Below are positions 8,390-18,265 of a stretch of DNA of 64,000 bases, piece by piece. The stretch lies in assembly GCF_037963145.1 (NCBI RefSeq), contig NZ_CP150144.1:248001-312000 (forward strand), given 5' to 3'. The position numbers and the translations under genes were made by a program. Within the stretch, counting starts at the first letter, position 1. Each line of letters opens with the position of its first letter. A model generated the notes under the pieces. It saw nothing but the letters and a program-made list of their open reading frames with translations, was not told the DNA's origin and did not search any database. This DNA is from Oceanobacillus sp. FSL K6-2867. GTDB lineage: Bacteria; Bacillota; Bacilli; Bacillales; Amphibacillaceae.

Positions 8390-9511
8390 CTATTTCTTTT
8401 GTATAAGCACTCGGGCATCTTCATATGCTAGCCCATGTGCATCAGCAACTGCTTGATATGTTACAAATCCATCTAATGTGTTTACACCTTTTAATAATGC
8501 TTCATTTTCCAGGCTTGCGCGTTTAAGCCCTTTATTTGCTAACTGCAGTGCATACGGAACGGTAACATTTGTTAAACCGATTGTCGATGTTCTCGGTACC
8601 GCTCCTGGCATATTGGCAACGGTATAATGCAGAACGCCATGCTTAGTAAATGTTGGATTATCATGTGTTGTAATTCGATCACTTGTTTCAAAGTTACCGC
8701 CTTGATCGATAGCAACATCAACAAGCACGGATCCATCATCCATCTCACTTATTGTTTCTTCTGTTACCAGCTTCGGTGCTCTTGCTCCTGGAATTAATAC
8801 GGAACCAATTACAAGATCTGATTTTTTTACCGCTTCTTGTACATTCAATGAATTGGAAATCAATGTATTGATAGATGAACCAAAAATATCATCGAGTTGC
8901 CGCAAACGATCTGGATTTAAATCAATAATTGTAACCTCAGCACCTAGTCCAATTGCAATTTTCGCCGCGTTTGTTCCAACAACACCACCACCAATAATAG
9001 TCACTTTTCCGCGGCTGACTCCAGGTATGCCGGATAAAATAATTCCTTTACCACCTTTAGACTTTTCCAAAAACTGCGCACCAATTTGCGTCGCCATTCT
9101 ACCTGCTACTTCGCTCATCGGGGTTAATAGCGGCAAAGTTCTGTTTGGCAGCTGGACCGTTTCATAGGCAATTCCGACAACTTTCTTATCAATTAACGCC
9201 TTCGTTACCTCAGGCTCATTCGCCAAATGAAGATAGGTAAATAATATCTGGCCTTCATAGAAATATCCAAATTCTTCCTGAAGTGGCTCCTTTACTTTCA
9301 TTACCAGTTCTTGTGACCAAGCTTCCTTAGCACTTTCAACAATAACTGCACCAGCTGTAGCGTAGTCCTCATCTGTAAAGCCGGATCCAATACCAGCTGA
9401 CGTTTCTACATAGACTTCATGACCAGCATTTTTTAGTGTATGAACTCCAGACGGCGCCATTGCTACCCTATTTTCATTATTCATTAGTTCTTTTGGTATT
9501 CCAATTTTCAT
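8390..9511 (-). CDS. ald: Alanine dehydrogenase
   Basis: The 373-residue protein begins [18 protein letters not shown], the usual start of L-alanine dehydrogenases. It has the Rossmann motif [20 protein letters not shown] near residue 173 and the substrate region [10 protein letters not shown] near 73. The enzyme converts L-alanine and NAD to pyruvate and ammonium; in Bacillus it supports growth on alanine and sporulation. The ribosome site GGGGGCG precedes ATG by 7 bases. It ends at the shared terminator with the peptidase gene. Confidence 0.96.
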   Translation of the reverse strand: MKIGIPKELMNNENRVAMAPSGVHTLKNAGHEVYVETSAGIGSGFTDEDYATAGAVIVESAKEAWSQELVMKVKEPLQEEFGYFYEGQILFTYLHLANEPEVTKALIDKKVVGIAYETVQLPNRTLPLLTPMSEVAGRMATQIGAQFLEKSKGGKGIILSGIPGVSRGKVTIIGGGVVGTNAAKIAIGLGAEVTIIDLNPDRLRQLDDIFGSSINTLISNSLNVQEAVKKSDLVIGSVLIPGARAPKLVTEETISEMDDGSVLVDVAIDQGGNFETSDRITTHDNPTFTKHGVLHYTVANMPGAVPRTSTIGLTNVTVPYALQLANKGLKRASLENEALLKGVNTLDGFVTYQAVADAHGLAYEDARVLIQKK

Positions 9512-9605
9512 GCTTACGCCCCCTATTCGTTTTATGTAATCTGAATAATATAAACAAATACTAAGTTAATTGTACCAAATGCATTTCTAAAAAGCATCAT
9601 TTTAA

Positions 9606-9635
9606 AGGGAGAATCGAGGAATCCTCATTCTCCCT
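9606..9635 (-). terminator. Intrinsic terminator of the 52-residue protein gene
   Basis: On the minus strand AGGGAGAATGAGG pairs with CCTCGATTCTCCCT, followed by TTAAAAT. It lies between the small gene and ald. Confidence 0.65.
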
Positions 9636-9681
9636 AATCAATTTAAAAAGGAAATTTTCACTTCCTGAATTGTTAGCTATA

Positions 9682-9840
9682 TTATTTCTTTTGATTATTA
9701 AACGTATAGATCCCTTTATTATTATGCAGCTGATCTTCAATTACACCGCTCTGGTAACTTTCGTTCAATTGGTTCTGAACAGCGGCAACTCCTTCGTTAT
9801 CTTCAAAAAGCTTTTGGTATTTCCCTGCTTTTTTAGACAT
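9682..9840 (-). CDS. Conserved-looking 52-residue protein of unknown function
   Basis: A complete frame of 52 residues starts MSKKAGKYQKLF and ends YTFNNQKK. It is preceded by an excellent ribosome site (GGAGGTG, 7 bases before ATG) and followed by a terminator. The peptide is hydrophilic, with charged N- and C-termini and no membrane segment or cysteine. I do not recognise a family. It lies divergent from a universal stress gene. Confidence rests on the ribosome site, the terminator and the clean frame. Confidence 0.7.
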   Translation of the reverse strand: MSKKAGKYQKLFEDNEGVAAVQNQLNESYQSGVIEDQLHNNKGIYTFNNQKK

Positions 9841-9975
9841 TGCATTTCACCTCCATAGTTCTAGTATGTTCTAAAATCTGTAACAATCGCATAACTTTTA
9901 TTACCAAATTACCAATAATACGCTTACATTCAGTCAATTCAGGGTATATAATAAATATAGAAGGGAGAGATAACC

Positions 9976-10404
9976 ATGGAATATCATAATATACTTGTTG
10001 CTGTAGATGGGTCAGAAGCTGCTGAAAAGGCGTTTCGGAAATCATTAGATATCGCAAAACGCAATAATGCCCGTTTGATTCTGGCACATGTAGTTGATTC
10101 CCGTAGCTTCGCAACAGCAGAAGCTTATGATCGAACTTTATCAGAGCGAGCAGAGGAGTATGCCAAGGATTTACTTGGCAAATACGCCGAGAATGCAAAT
10201 GCTGCTGGACTAAACGACTTAATTAGATGTGTGGAATACGGTTCTCCTAAAGTAAAAATTGCGAAAGACATTGCTGATAATTTTAATGCTGATTTAATTA
10301 TTTGTGGTGCAACTGGTATGAATGCTGTAGAACGTTTCCTAATTGGAAGTGTTTCGGAGAGCATTACAAGGTATGCATCATGTGACGTACTAGTAGTTAG
10401 ATAA
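9976..10404 (+). CDS. Universal stress protein, UspA family
   Basis: This 142-residue single-domain protein begins with a hydrophobic strand ending in the ATP-site aspartate (ILVAVDGSEAAEKAF). It ends with the ATP-binding loop GATGMNAVERFLIGSVSESI, the G-x2-G-x9-G-S/T pattern of the nucleotide-binding Usp branch. It is a cytoplasmic protein of general stress adaptation with no known partner here. The ribosome site GAAGGGAGAG lies just upstream of ATG. A terminator follows within 10 bases. Confidence 0.92.
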   Translation: MEYHNILVAVDGSEAAEKAFRKSLDIAKRNNARLILAHVVDSRSFATAEAYDRTLSERAEEYAKDLLGKYAENANAAGLNDLIRCVEYGSPKVKIAKDIADNFNADLIICGATGMNAVERFLIGSVSESITRYASCDVLVVR

Positions 10405-10410
10405 TAACAA

Positions 10411-10448
10411 AAGGCAAGCACCCCATACTGTGGGGTGGTTCGGCTTTT
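10411..10448 (+). terminator. Probable terminator of the universal stress gene
   Basis: A CACCCC/GGGGTG hairpin is followed by GGCTTTTT directly after the stop codon. Confidence 0.6.
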
Positions 10449-10791
10449 TGAACATTTTTACACAGGATATTCACTCCAAGGTCTAGGATGATCTATGATT
10501 TTCGCCGTTATGACGAAAAGTGAAGTTCCTCTAAAAGAATCATGTACTTTAGGAGTAACCGATGTCAGGCTTTAGCCTTCTTTTAGCCGGCTCTTCTTTA
10601 TCTAGAGATGATACCCGCTTTCACGACAAAAGCATAAGTGAACTTGTTTTTATGTCTTAGCCATTCGGCAAGTCTTCTTAAATTGTCAAGTAGTGAATGA
10701 AGTATAGCTAGTCGTGGAGGCTGGGCCTTGCTGGTTTGGCATATATATTTTCCAGATTATTCATATTTATAATTTACAACGTAAAAGTAAA
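10449..10791. other. Intergenic stretch without a supportable gene
   Basis: No reading frame with a ribosome site spans this region. On the minus strand several frames are interrupted by stops every 15-30 codons. It may be a decayed gene, but I could not assign it. A separate hairpin (AGCGCC/GGCGCT, 10792-10816) precedes the ackA terminator. Confidence 0.5.
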
Positions 10792-10875
10792 AGCGCCTGG
10801 GATAAACCAAGGCGCTATATATTTGTATTATTTTCGAAAACCTTATTTTTCACTTTATCTGCAGATTATTTAAAA

Positions 10876-10904
10876 AGGCTTTGCCATAATTTATGACAAA
10901 GCCT
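10876..10904 (-). terminator. Intrinsic terminator of ackA
   Basis: On the minus strand AGGCTTTGTCATAA pairs with TTATGGCAAAGCCT, followed by TTTTAAATAAT. Confidence 0.85.
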
Positions 10905-10909
10905 CTCGA

Positions 10910-12097
10910 TTAATGACTGCTTAAACGTACTGTATCTCTAGCAATCATTACTTCCTCATTCGTCGGGATGATAATGACCTTAACTGGTGAATGCGGGTAA
11001 TTGATAAATTGTTCTTTCCCACGAACATCATTTAGTTTAGGATCCCAATAAATGCCCATGAATTCCAATCCTGTGAGAATTTTCTCACGGATGGTTGTAC
11101 TATTTTCACCAACACCAGCAGTAAAGATAATTGCATCTACACCGTTCATTTTAGCTGCATAGGAACCAATATATTTATGAATGCGATCTGCGAATACTCT
11201 CAATGCCAACTCTGCACGTGGATCAGTATCTGATTTTTCTTCTATATCACGCAAATCACTAGAGAATCCAGACAATGCAAGCATTCCGCTTTTTTTGTTT
11301 AGCACATTAATGACTTCATCCGCTGTTTTACCGGTTTTATCCATAATATAAGGAATGAGCGCAGGATCAATGTTACCAGAACGAGTTCCCATCGTTACAC
11401 CAGCAAGTGGAGTGAAGCCCATTGATGTATCCAATGACTTACCATCTTTAATTGCTGTAATACTTGCCCCATTACCAATATGGCAGGAAATTAAACGTAA
11501 ATTATCGAGTGGTACATCCATTAACTCAGCTGCTCGTTCCGAAACATATTTATGTGATGTTCCGTGAAAGCCATATTTACGAATGCCAAAGTCCTCATAA
11601 TATTCTTTTGGCAAACTGTATAAATAAGATGATTTCGGCATTGTTTGATGGAAAGCAGTATCAAATACTGCGACCATCGGTACATTCGGTAAAATTTCTT
11701 TGAATGAATGGATTCCTGTCAAGTTTGCAGGGTTATGCAATGGTGCTAGCTCTGATGTTTCCTCAATTTTAGCAATTACATCATCTGTAATTAATACAGA
11801 ATCACTGAAATACTCTCCTCCATGAACAACACGATGTCCAACAGCGTTAATCTCTTCAAATGATTGAATAACTCCAGTAGAAATCAAGGAATCTAAAAGC
11901 ATCTTAACAGCAACACCATGATCTGGAATGTCAGTTACTGTCTTATCTTTATTTCCATCTACTTCAATCGTAAAAATGGAATCATTCATGCCAATTCGTT
12001 CAACTAATCCAATAGCGGCAACGATTTCTTCTGGCATTTTAATCAATTGAAATTTCAACGAAGAACTACCTGCATTAATTGCTAATACATTACTCAT
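10910..12097 (-). CDS. ackA: Acetate kinase
   Basis: The 395-residue protein has the ASKHA signatures [15 protein letters not shown] at the N-terminus, the catalytic-site sequence [22 protein letters not shown], and [10 protein letters not shown]. It interconverts acetyl phosphate and acetate with ATP formation, the last step of overflow acetate excretion. A start further upstream at a TTG (12106) is possible but overlaps the TAGGAG ribosome site; the ATG at 12097 lies 9 bases after it and is preferred. It follows ytxK on the same strand, an order shared with B. subtilis. I found no clear CcpA site in the 178 bases upstream. Confidence 0.97.
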   Translation of the reverse strand: MSNVLAINAGSSSLKFQLIKMPEEIVAAIGLVERIGMNDSIFTIEVDGNKDKTVTDIPDHGVAVKMLLDSLISTGVIQSFEEINAVGHRVVHGGEYFSDSVLITDDVIAKIEETSELAPLHNPANLTGIHSFKEILPNVPMVAVFDTAFHQTMPKSSYLYSLPKEYYEDFGIRKYGFHGTSHKYVSERAAELMDVPLDNLRLISCHIGNGASITAIKDGKSLDTSMGFTPLAGVTMGTRSGNIDPALIPYIMDKTGKTADEVINVLNKKSGMLALSGFSSDLRDIEEKSDTDPRAELALRVFADRIHKYIGSYAAKMNGVDAIIFTAGVGENSTTIREKILTGLEFMGIYWDPKLNDVRGKEQFINYPHSPVKVIIIPTNEEVMIARDTVRLSSH

Positions 12098-12275
12098 TGC
12101 TGTCAACTCCTAAAATTTATGTTGATAAATTAAATCTTGATACATTGAGACCCTTCGCGGTGACTGCGTGATAGCTAACAAATAAAACGAGAGCAGGGAT
12201 TTAACATTCTTCCTACCACATATTTATCAATTTGCTATATTCCCTTATGTTTAGATGTTGGGTCATTACAGACAG

Positions 12276-13259
12276 TTAAGCATGATAACTTTCAAACCAG
12301 CTGTTCATCTGTCCAAGAATGTCTGCGATGGCATTCGCATTTTTAAAGGACGGCATTTGTACAAGCAACGGCTGTTTTGGTGCACTTGTTGCTGCAGACT
12401 TTTTCTGCAGAACGAGAATGCTTTTTGCATTCTTTTTAGATTTAAATGCTGTTTCAGGTAAACGAATAACCCCAATGATATGAGCGTGTTCTTGAAGATA
12501 CGCATGCATCTTATCTGATTGATCACTGTCAAAAAGAAATTCTGGTATGACTAAAATTAAATAACCTTCATCCTTTGTGTAACGCAGACTTTGCTCAATA
12601 AACAAGTGGTGTGCGTAAGAATGGCCAGTGTCTGCTTTTAACTGATAATCATTCGCTGCAACATCGTCTGGATAGTACCCAACCGGCAAATCAGCAACAA
12701 TTAAATCGACCGGATCAATTAGAAATGGCCGTAAGCTGTCCTGATGAAAAAACTCAATTTCTTTTTTCTGCAGATTAGCATTAATAACAGCTAACTGAAT
12801 TAAACTTGGATCGACCTCACTAGCATAGGCTGTTACATTCTGCTTCAGCTGGCCAAGGACAGTAGTCAATAAATTCGCTGTTCCACTAGCCGGATCAAAA
12901 ATTCGCAGGTCTTCTTTATCTTTTGTCAGCTTTTCGGCAAGATAACCGACAATTAACCCTACTGATTCTGGCGTCATCACATGCTGCTCTTGTGTAGCAT
13001 CTTTCATACCTTTTAAAATTGCTAGTTGAACTGCCTTGCGAACATCTTCAACTCCAAAGGAACGAAAATCTATATTAACTAAAGCACTATGTAATTTTCG
13101 ATTTAAAATATCGTCCATGTCTTCAGGTGCACTTTCATAAAATAAGCATTCCATCGCGATTGTTAAGCTATCGAGATACGGCTCATTCAGGTGCTGCTGA
13201 ATAATCATCGTTGTTTCATCCAACCAGCCGAATAATGTTTCGACACTTGATTTTTCCAT
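12276..13259 (-). CDS. ytxK: YtxK-type class I SAM-dependent methyltransferase
   Basis: The 327-residue protein has an N-terminal helical region and a Rossmann methyltransferase domain resembling type I modification N6-adenine enzymes. The SAM motif is RIFDPASGTANLL near residue 118 and YASEVDPSLIQLA follows. The catalytic NPPY-type motif is replaced by ADLPVGYY, as in other YtxK proteins. Activity on DNA is therefore uncertain; it may act on another substrate or be inactive. It sits between tpx and ackA, matching B. subtilis order, but is separated from tpx by a terminator. Confidence 0.88.
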   Translation of the reverse strand: MEKSSVETLFGWLDETTMIIQQHLNEPYLDSLTIAMECLFYESAPEDMDDILNRKLHSALVNIDFRSFGVEDVRKAVQLAILKGMKDATQEQHVMTPESVGLIVGYLAEKLTKDKEDLRIFDPASGTANLLTTVLGQLKQNVTAYASEVDPSLIQLAVINANLQKKEIEFFHQDSLRPFLIDPVDLIVADLPVGYYPDDVAANDYQLKADTGHSYAHHLFIEQSLRYTKDEGYLILVIPEFLFDSDQSDKMHAYLQEHAHIIGVIRLPETAFKSKKNAKSILVLQKKSAATSAPKQPLLVQMPSFKNANAIADILGQMNSWFESYHA

Positions 13260-13440
13260 GAACTATCCCCCATTCTATACTTTCACAACTTTTCCAGTGT
13301 AACAAATTAAGTAAGGATATGTAAACTAAATAGCAATCTGTTTGAAAACTTCGAGATTTGCTATAATACCTGAGTTGATTCCACATTGCTTTTATGTAAT
13401 TATTTTGATTTGGTGAACGATTGAGCAAGCCTTTACCAGG

Positions 13441-13472
13441 AAAATCTCTCCTCGTAGGACGGGAGAGATTTT
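13441..13472. terminator. Intrinsic terminator after tpx
   Basis: AAAATCTCTCC and GGGAGAGATTTT form a stem with a nine-base loop and T-rich flanks. It lies eight bases beyond the tpx stop. Confidence 0.8.
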
Positions 13473-13479
13473 CTTTTCC

Positions 13480-13980
13480 TTATTCTGCTTCACCTGCAGC
13501 TTTTAATGCTGCCTCATAGTCAGGGTGCGTAGATACTTCCTCAACATATTCCGCATGTCTAACATCATCATTGGAGTCCACAACAAAGATTGCTCTGGCA
13601 AGCAGTCGCAGTTCTTCCATTAACACACCGTAATTTTTGCCAAAATCTGCGTCACGATGATCAGATAGTGTGTCAACTTTTTTAATTCCGTTAGCCGCGC
13701 ACCAGCGACTTTGAGCAAATGGCAGATCCATGCTGATTGTTAACACAACAACATTATCCAACTTATCTGCCTCTTCATTAAAGCGTCTGGTTTGCTCAGA
13801 ACAAACGCCAGTATCAATAGAAGGAACAACACTGATTAACTTTACTTTGCCACTATAATCCTTTAACGTAACCTCTTTCAAATCATTGGATAACACTTTA
13901 AAATCAGGAGCTTTATCTCCTACTTTAACCTCAGTTCCAATTAGTGTAACAGGCTCCTGCTTAAAAGTAACATTTACCAT
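13480..13980 (-). CDS. tpx: Thiol peroxidase (2-Cys peroxiredoxin, Tpx type)
   Basis: The 166-residue protein has the peroxidatic cysteine at position 60 ([14 protein letters not shown]) and the resolving cysteine at 94 (SRWCAANG), the spacing of Tpx enzymes. It reduces peroxides with thioredoxin in the cytoplasm. The open frame extends 37 codons further upstream, but ATG at 13980 has AGGGAGGAA 8 bases before it and gives the usual length and N-terminus ([13 protein letters not shown]), so it is chosen. Its own terminator follows. Confidence 0.96.
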   Translation of the reverse strand: MVNVTFKQEPVTLIGTEVKVGDKAPDFKVLSNDLKEVTLKDYSGKVKLISVVPSIDTGVCSEQTRRFNEEADKLDNVVVLTISMDLPFAQSRWCAANGIKKVDTLSDHRDADFGKNYGVLMEELRLLARAIFVVDSNDDVRHAEYVEEVSTHPDYEAALKAAGEAE

Positions 13981-14131
13981 CTTTTGTATTCCTCCCTTTA
14001 TTTGAATCCTATCATTTATTATGAAGATAACCCCTCTGCCTGTCCAATAATTCGAGCTGAAATATCTGTTAAATTTGTGTGAACAGGACATTTACCATTC
14101 AATACCCAAAAAAGCTTAAGACAAAACTTGT

Positions 14132-14602
14132 CTAGATATCAAATTGAAGCGGGCCGTCCCCATGTCCGTCTTTTTGTTTTGCTTTCTCTTCTTTACTTTT
14201 ATCTTTTTTTGAACTAGCGGATTCTTTCATAAACTGCTGCACTTTATCAACAACTTGTGGTGCAAAGTCTATCATCTTTTCGTATAGCTGAATGTGCTGA
14301 TCCATATGAACCATTTTGATTCCATTTTCATTAACAATCAGAAAGGCAACCGGAGTAATCGAAACGCCTCCCCCACTTCCTCCCCCAAATGGCAAGGTGG
14401 CTTCGGAATCTCCTCCATCAGACTGGCTTGGGCTAAATTCACTGCCACCTGCTGCAAAACCAAAACCTACCTTTGACACAGGGATAATTAGACTTCCATC
14501 CAATGACTTCACCGGATCACCGATAATTGTATTTACTTCCACCATTTTCTGCAGATTCTCCATTGCAGTTGTCATTAAACCTTGTATTGGATGCTCTTCC
14601 AT
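14132..14602 (-). CDS. gerW: GerW-family sporulation protein (YtfJ)
   Basis: The 156-residue protein has the family's first half with NTIIGDPVKSLDGSLIIPVS and VGFGFAAGG, a glycine-rich block around 75-85, and ITPVAFLIVNENGIK. The C-terminal 30 residues are lysine-rich. In B. subtilis YtfJ/GerW is made in the forespore and needed for efficient germination. It overlaps the upstream DUF2953 gene by one base (TAATG) with AAAGGAGG inside that gene's end, so the two are translationally coupled. Confidence 0.92.
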   Translation of the reverse strand: MEEHPIQGLMTTAMENLQKMVEVNTIIGDPVKSLDGSLIIPVSKVGFGFAAGGSEFSPSQSDGGDSEATLPFGGGSGGGVSITPVAFLIVNENGIKMVHMDQHIQLYEKMIDFAPQVVDKVQQFMKESASSKKDKSKEEKAKQKDGHGDGPLQFDI

Positions 14603-15198
14603 TAGTCATTTCCTCCTTTATCAGCTTGTAAAGCTTCCTTCATCATTTGAAGATACTTCTTCCGCTTTGTAAAAACGTATATAGCTTTCCCTAAACGTAT
14701 CGATAACATACAATCTAAATTCGTATATAAAAAACGGTGCACGAAATTTGGTTCAAAATGAACGAGTGGCTTACATTTCAGTTGTAATTTATTGATCAAA
14801 TAAAAGCTTAGAGTATTTTTTATCGCCCATATCCCCCCGCCCATAATACCAGTTAGCGCAGCATTCCCGGTCCCGCCAGCTGTATTCCATGTAAAATGAC
14901 GTAAGCAAATTGGCTTTAAAACTCTATTTAACAGCAAATTTACTTTTTGAAGCTTTTCATGATACGAGTTTATTTTTCCAGAAAAAAATGCCAAACTATT
15001 TTCACTGCTCGCATTTGATTCATTATTGACTTTCGATAAATCGTAGCTTTTTTTATACAATCTAATTCGCAAAATAAATATTGAAACAGCTACATGCTGT
15101 TTCGTCTGGTCATAAATGTATTGAATGGAAATGTAAACATGGGAAAATAGTAAAATCCATATAAGCAGGATAATTACTAGGAAAACGGTAATCAGCAT
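14602..15198 (-). CDS. DUF2953 membrane protein (YtfI-like)
   Basis: The 198-residue protein has one N-terminal membrane segment (about residues 2-25) and a mainly hydrophilic remainder with two weakly hydrophobic stretches (LTGIMGGGIWAIKNTLSF near 115). It matches the DUF2953 proteins found directly upstream of gerW in sporeformers, so a sporulation role is likely by position. No catalytic motif is evident. The first gene of the pair starts at ATG 15198. Confidence 0.82.
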   Translation of the reverse strand: MLITVFLVIILLIWILLFSHVYISIQYIYDQTKQHVAVSIFILRIRLYKKSYDLSKVNNESNASSENSLAFFSGKINSYHEKLQKVNLLLNRVLKPICLRHFTWNTAGGTGNAALTGIMGGGIWAIKNTLSFYLINKLQLKCKPLVHFEPNFVHRFLYTNLDCMLSIRLGKAIYVFTKRKKYLQMMKEALQADKGGND

Positions 15199-15341
15199 AT
15201 CGTGCCAACTCTCTTACACAATCTTTTGTCACTAGTCTGTAGCATTTACAATGTTTTTAAACGTTTTGATGCCAGATTATTAGGATATTAAAAAAAGGAA
15301 TGCTATGATAAAGAAAAAGGCAGCAATTGGAGGGTTAAATA

Positions 15342-16142
15342 ATGGATAATCGCAGAAACATGTTTTTTTATTATCATAAAGATGGAGAAACGGATAATAA
15401 AGTTGAAACCTTACTAAAGTTAGCTATTGAAAACGGATTTAATATCGTCGAGAACCACAAGGACGCAAATATCATCGTGAGCATAGGTGGTGATGGCGCG
15501 TTCTTACAAGCTGTCAGAAAAACAGGCTTCAGACAGGACTGTCTTTATACAGGAATCACCCGTGAAGGCCAATCCGGATTATATTGTGATTTCAATATTG
15601 ATAACTTTGACCAAATGCTCCATTCCCTTCAGCATGATGAATTAGAAGTTCGGCGTTTCCCAATTATTAAGGTACAGGTAAATGATGGCAACTCATTCAA
15701 TTGCCTAAACGAAGTAACCATTCGTTCAACCATCGTAAAAACAATTGTTATAGATGTCGAAATTGATGGCACCCATTTTGAAACGTTCCGTGGGGATGGC
15801 CTAATCGTTGCTACCCCTACAGGAAGTACCGGTTACACGAAATCCGCAAATGGTGCCGTTATTGACCCCTTAACTGCATGTTTTCAAATTTCTGAAGTTG
15901 CATCATTGAATAATAATCAATATCGCACACTTGGTTCATCATTCATTTTAAATAAGAATCGCCATTTAAAATTAAAAGTGCTACAAGAAGGAAATGATTA
16001 TCCAATTATAAGTCTCGATAATGAAGCACACCCGATTCGTCAAATCGATAATATTCAGGTTACAATGGACGATAGCGTAATCAAGACCGTAAAATTAAAA
16101 AATAACTCTTACTGGGATCGCGTAAAACGAACATTTTTATAA
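15342..16142 (+). CDS. nadK: NAD kinase (NadK2/PpnKB type)
   Basis: The 266-residue protein has the ATP-grasp-like GGDGAFLQA motif near residue 50 and the conserved TPTGSTGYTKSANGA block near 165. NAD kinase phosphorylates NAD to NADP with ATP. The length and the neighbouring YtcJ-type gene suggest the second NAD kinase of Bacillus (YtdI) rather than the essential YjbN form. A GGAGGG sequence lies 8 bases before ATG. The shared terminator with the convergent amidohydrolase follows. Confidence 0.93.
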   Translation: MDNRRNMFFYYHKDGETDNKVETLLKLAIENGFNIVENHKDANIIVSIGGDGAFLQAVRKTGFRQDCLYTGITREGQSGLYCDFNIDNFDQMLHSLQHDELEVRRFPIIKVQVNDGNSFNCLNEVTIRSTIVKTIVIDVEIDGTHFETFRGDGLIVATPTGSTGYTKSANGAVIDPLTACFQISEVASLNNNQYRTLGSSFILNKNRHLKLKVLQEGNDYPIISLDNEAHPIRQIDNIQVTMDDSVIKTVKLKNNSYWDRVKRTFL

Positions 16143-16147
16143 AAAGC

Positions 16148-16183
16148 AAAAATCCTTCTCGTTTTCCCTGAGAAGGATTTTTA
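16148..16183. terminator. Bidirectional terminator between nadK and the amidohydrolase gene
   Basis: AAAATCCTTCTC and GAGAAGGATTTT form the stem around a nine-base loop and are followed by TT. Confidence 0.85.
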
Positions 16184-16188
16184 ATAAA

Positions 16189-17778
16189 CTACATGCGATT
16201 GTAAACAATATCACCATCAATAACTGTCATGGCAACTGGAATTGCATGAATCTGATCTGTTTCTGCTTGAAAAATATCCTCATCTAAAATGGTGAAATCG
16301 GCTTTATAATTTTCTTTAATAAGACCTCTCGAACATTCTCTGCCAATAGCATAAGCACTGCCTGTTGTATAAAGTTGCACTGCTTCAAATACAGTTAATT
16401 GCTCAGCTTTGTTATATATTTCACCATCAAATGCAGACTGTCGCAGCACTGCCGCTTCAATACCAAGTAAAGGGTCAACCTGCTCAACAGGTGCATCAGA
16501 ACCGCCTGCACACCTGATCTGATTGTTGAGTAATGTATTCCATGCATATGCCAGTGGAAGCCGCTTCTGCCCAATACGGTCGATAACCCATGGAAAGTCA
16601 GAAGCAACAAATGTCGGCTGGATATCAACAACTGCTGGAAGACGTTTGAGCCTTTGTAGAATGGATTCATTTAAAAGCTGCCCATGGATAATCCGATCTC
16701 TTTGTTCTCCTTGGATTGGATATTTTTCAATTGCAGTTATGACTTCTTCTAGCGCCTTGTCACCAATCGCATGGATTGCAACTGGTAAATGATGTGTTCT
16801 TGCTTTGACTACAAGAGCTTCAAGACTTTCTTTCGAATGCATCGGAACACCTGTATTTCCAGGTTCATCACTATAGCTTTGTGTAAGCCATGCCGTCCTT
16901 CCACCAAGTGCACCATCAGAAAAAATCTTAATCGCTCCGAGTTCAACATAATCTGTCCCGCTTCTAAAGCCAAGGTTTGCTGCAATCAAATCATCCATTA
17001 CTTCATGATGAACAAGCAAATGCGCTTTAAATTTATTGGAAGTATGCACGGCACGATAATATGCATCCAATGTTTTTTGGAATCCTCCATAATAAAAAAG
17101 ATCTTCCGTATGACCACCAACCAATCCCTTTGAAACCAGATCATTTATCGCTATTTTAATAACATTTTCTAAATAGCTTCCGGTAACCTCTGGCATGATT
17201 CCTTTTATGAAGTCTTGTGCCGCATCATGAAAATAACCAGTTGGCTCACCTTGTTCATCGCGTACAATAATGCCACTCTCCGGATCTGGTGTTGCATTAT
17301 CGACTTCCGCAAGCTCCATAGCCTTGGAATTAGCGAGCAATGCATGTCTGCAGACTCGTGTTAACATCATTGGGTTATCAGGGCAGATTGCATCAAGCTC
17401 TGACTTATGAATAATCATTGGCTCATCCCAATGATTTTCATTCCAGCCTTCGCCAATTAACCATTCATCTTTTTCCAAATGTGCAACCCTGCCTTTTAAT
17501 GCTGCCTTAACATCATCTGCTGACTTCATTTGGGATAAATCCAATCGTAATAGCTTCTCACCATGACCGATAATATGAAGATGACTATCAACAAATCCAG
17601 GCAGCATCGTTTTACCTTGAAGATTTACTTCATGTTCGATTTGTTTATCAAATTGCTTGTGGATGGACTCATATGTACCAATAGCCTTTATTCTATCTTT
17701 TTCTGTATAAACTGCATCAACAGCCTCACCTTCATTTTCCAACGTATAGATTTGTCCGCCAAACCATAAGACCCCCAT
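16189..17778 (-). CDS. YtcJ-type amidohydrolase
   Basis: The 529-residue protein belongs to the metal-dependent amidohydrolase superfamily. Its first metal site is GFVDSHLHIIGHG near residue 57; later metal-site sequences are HGQLLN and AGGSDAPVEQVDP. The mobile-loop subgroup is called YtcJ/YtcJ-like exoenzyme regulatory protein AepA family. Cyclic amide or formamide substrates are likely but unproven. A TTG start at 17793 overlaps the GAGGAGGG ribosome site, so ATG at 17778 is chosen. It has no signal peptide. Confidence 0.88.
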   Translation of the reverse strand: MGVLWFGGQIYTLENEGEAVDAVYTEKDRIKAIGTYESIHKQFDKQIEHEVNLQGKTMLPGFVDSHLHIIGHGEKLLRLDLSQMKSADDVKAALKGRVAHLEKDEWLIGEGWNENHWDEPMIIHKSELDAICPDNPMMLTRVCRHALLANSKAMELAEVDNATPDPESGIIVRDEQGEPTGYFHDAAQDFIKGIMPEVTGSYLENVIKIAINDLVSKGLVGGHTEDLFYYGGFQKTLDAYYRAVHTSNKFKAHLLVHHEVMDDLIAANLGFRSGTDYVELGAIKIFSDGALGGRTAWLTQSYSDEPGNTGVPMHSKESLEALVVKARTHHLPVAIHAIGDKALEEVITAIEKYPIQGEQRDRIIHGQLLNESILQRLKRLPAVVDIQPTFVASDFPWVIDRIGQKRLPLAYAWNTLLNNQIRCAGGSDAPVEQVDPLLGIEAAVLRQSAFDGEIYNKAEQLTVFEAVQLYTTGSAYAIGRECSRGLIKENYKADFTILDEDIFQAETDQIHAIPVAMTVIDGDIVYNRM

Positions 17779-17908
17779 ATTCACCCTCCTCAAACTGTTA
17801 AAATATTCGATTATCTAAAACTTTACGCATCCTCAGCATAAAATGCAAGCAACATTTTCGCTTTTTTCTCTGATATGTATGGATGCATGTTAACGTACAT
17901 AAAACTAA

Positions 17909-17938
17909 AGAGCTACCCTTGTATAGAAGAGTAGCTCT
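17909..17938 (-). terminator. Terminator of the SASP gene
   Basis: On the minus strand AGAGCTAC pairs with GTAGCTCT and is followed by TTAGTTTT. Confidence 0.75.
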
Positions 17939-17960
17939 AACCAATTTTATTTAGTTATTG

Positions 17961-18161
17961 TTATTGCATACCGCCAAACTGTTGTTCAGCCATTGAAACT
18001 AGACGTTTTGTAATTTCTCCACCAACAGAACCGTTAGCACGAGAAGTCGTGTCTCCACCAAGTTGTACACCGAATTCTTGAGCAATTTCATACTTCATTT
18101 GATCCAATGCTTGTTGAGCACCAGGAACTACTAATTGGTTTGAATTGTTATTGTTCGCCAT
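17961..18161 (-). CDS. Alpha/beta-type small acid-soluble spore protein
   Basis: The 66-residue protein has the SASP consensus: [20 protein letters not shown] including the germination-protease region, followed by [21 protein letters not shown]. These proteins coat spore DNA and protect it from UV and heat. The gene lies next to thiI, as sspA does in B. subtilis. It has a strong ribosome site (AGGAGGTG). It shows directly that the organism sporulates. Confidence 0.97.
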   Translation of the reverse strand: MANNNNSNQLVVPGAQQALDQMKYEIAQEFGVQLGGDTTSRANGSVGGEITKRLVSMAEQQFGGMQ

Positions 18162-18265
18162 GTTAGTTCACCTCCTTGGTACTTATAGAATGTGTCACCT
18201 TGAGGGAAAACATGCAGAAATAAAATTGGTAGTTCCTGTTAGTTTTGTATTATATTTGCTATACC

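Noticed and set aside
10449..10791. A decayed transposase or riboswitch after the universal stress gene
   Set aside because: Frames are interrupted often and no motif or conserved RNA core is visible.
12276..13259. A restriction-modification system built on the YtxK methyltransferase
   Set aside because: The NPPY catalytic motif is altered, no restriction gene is adjacent, and the position is the conserved ytxK locus.
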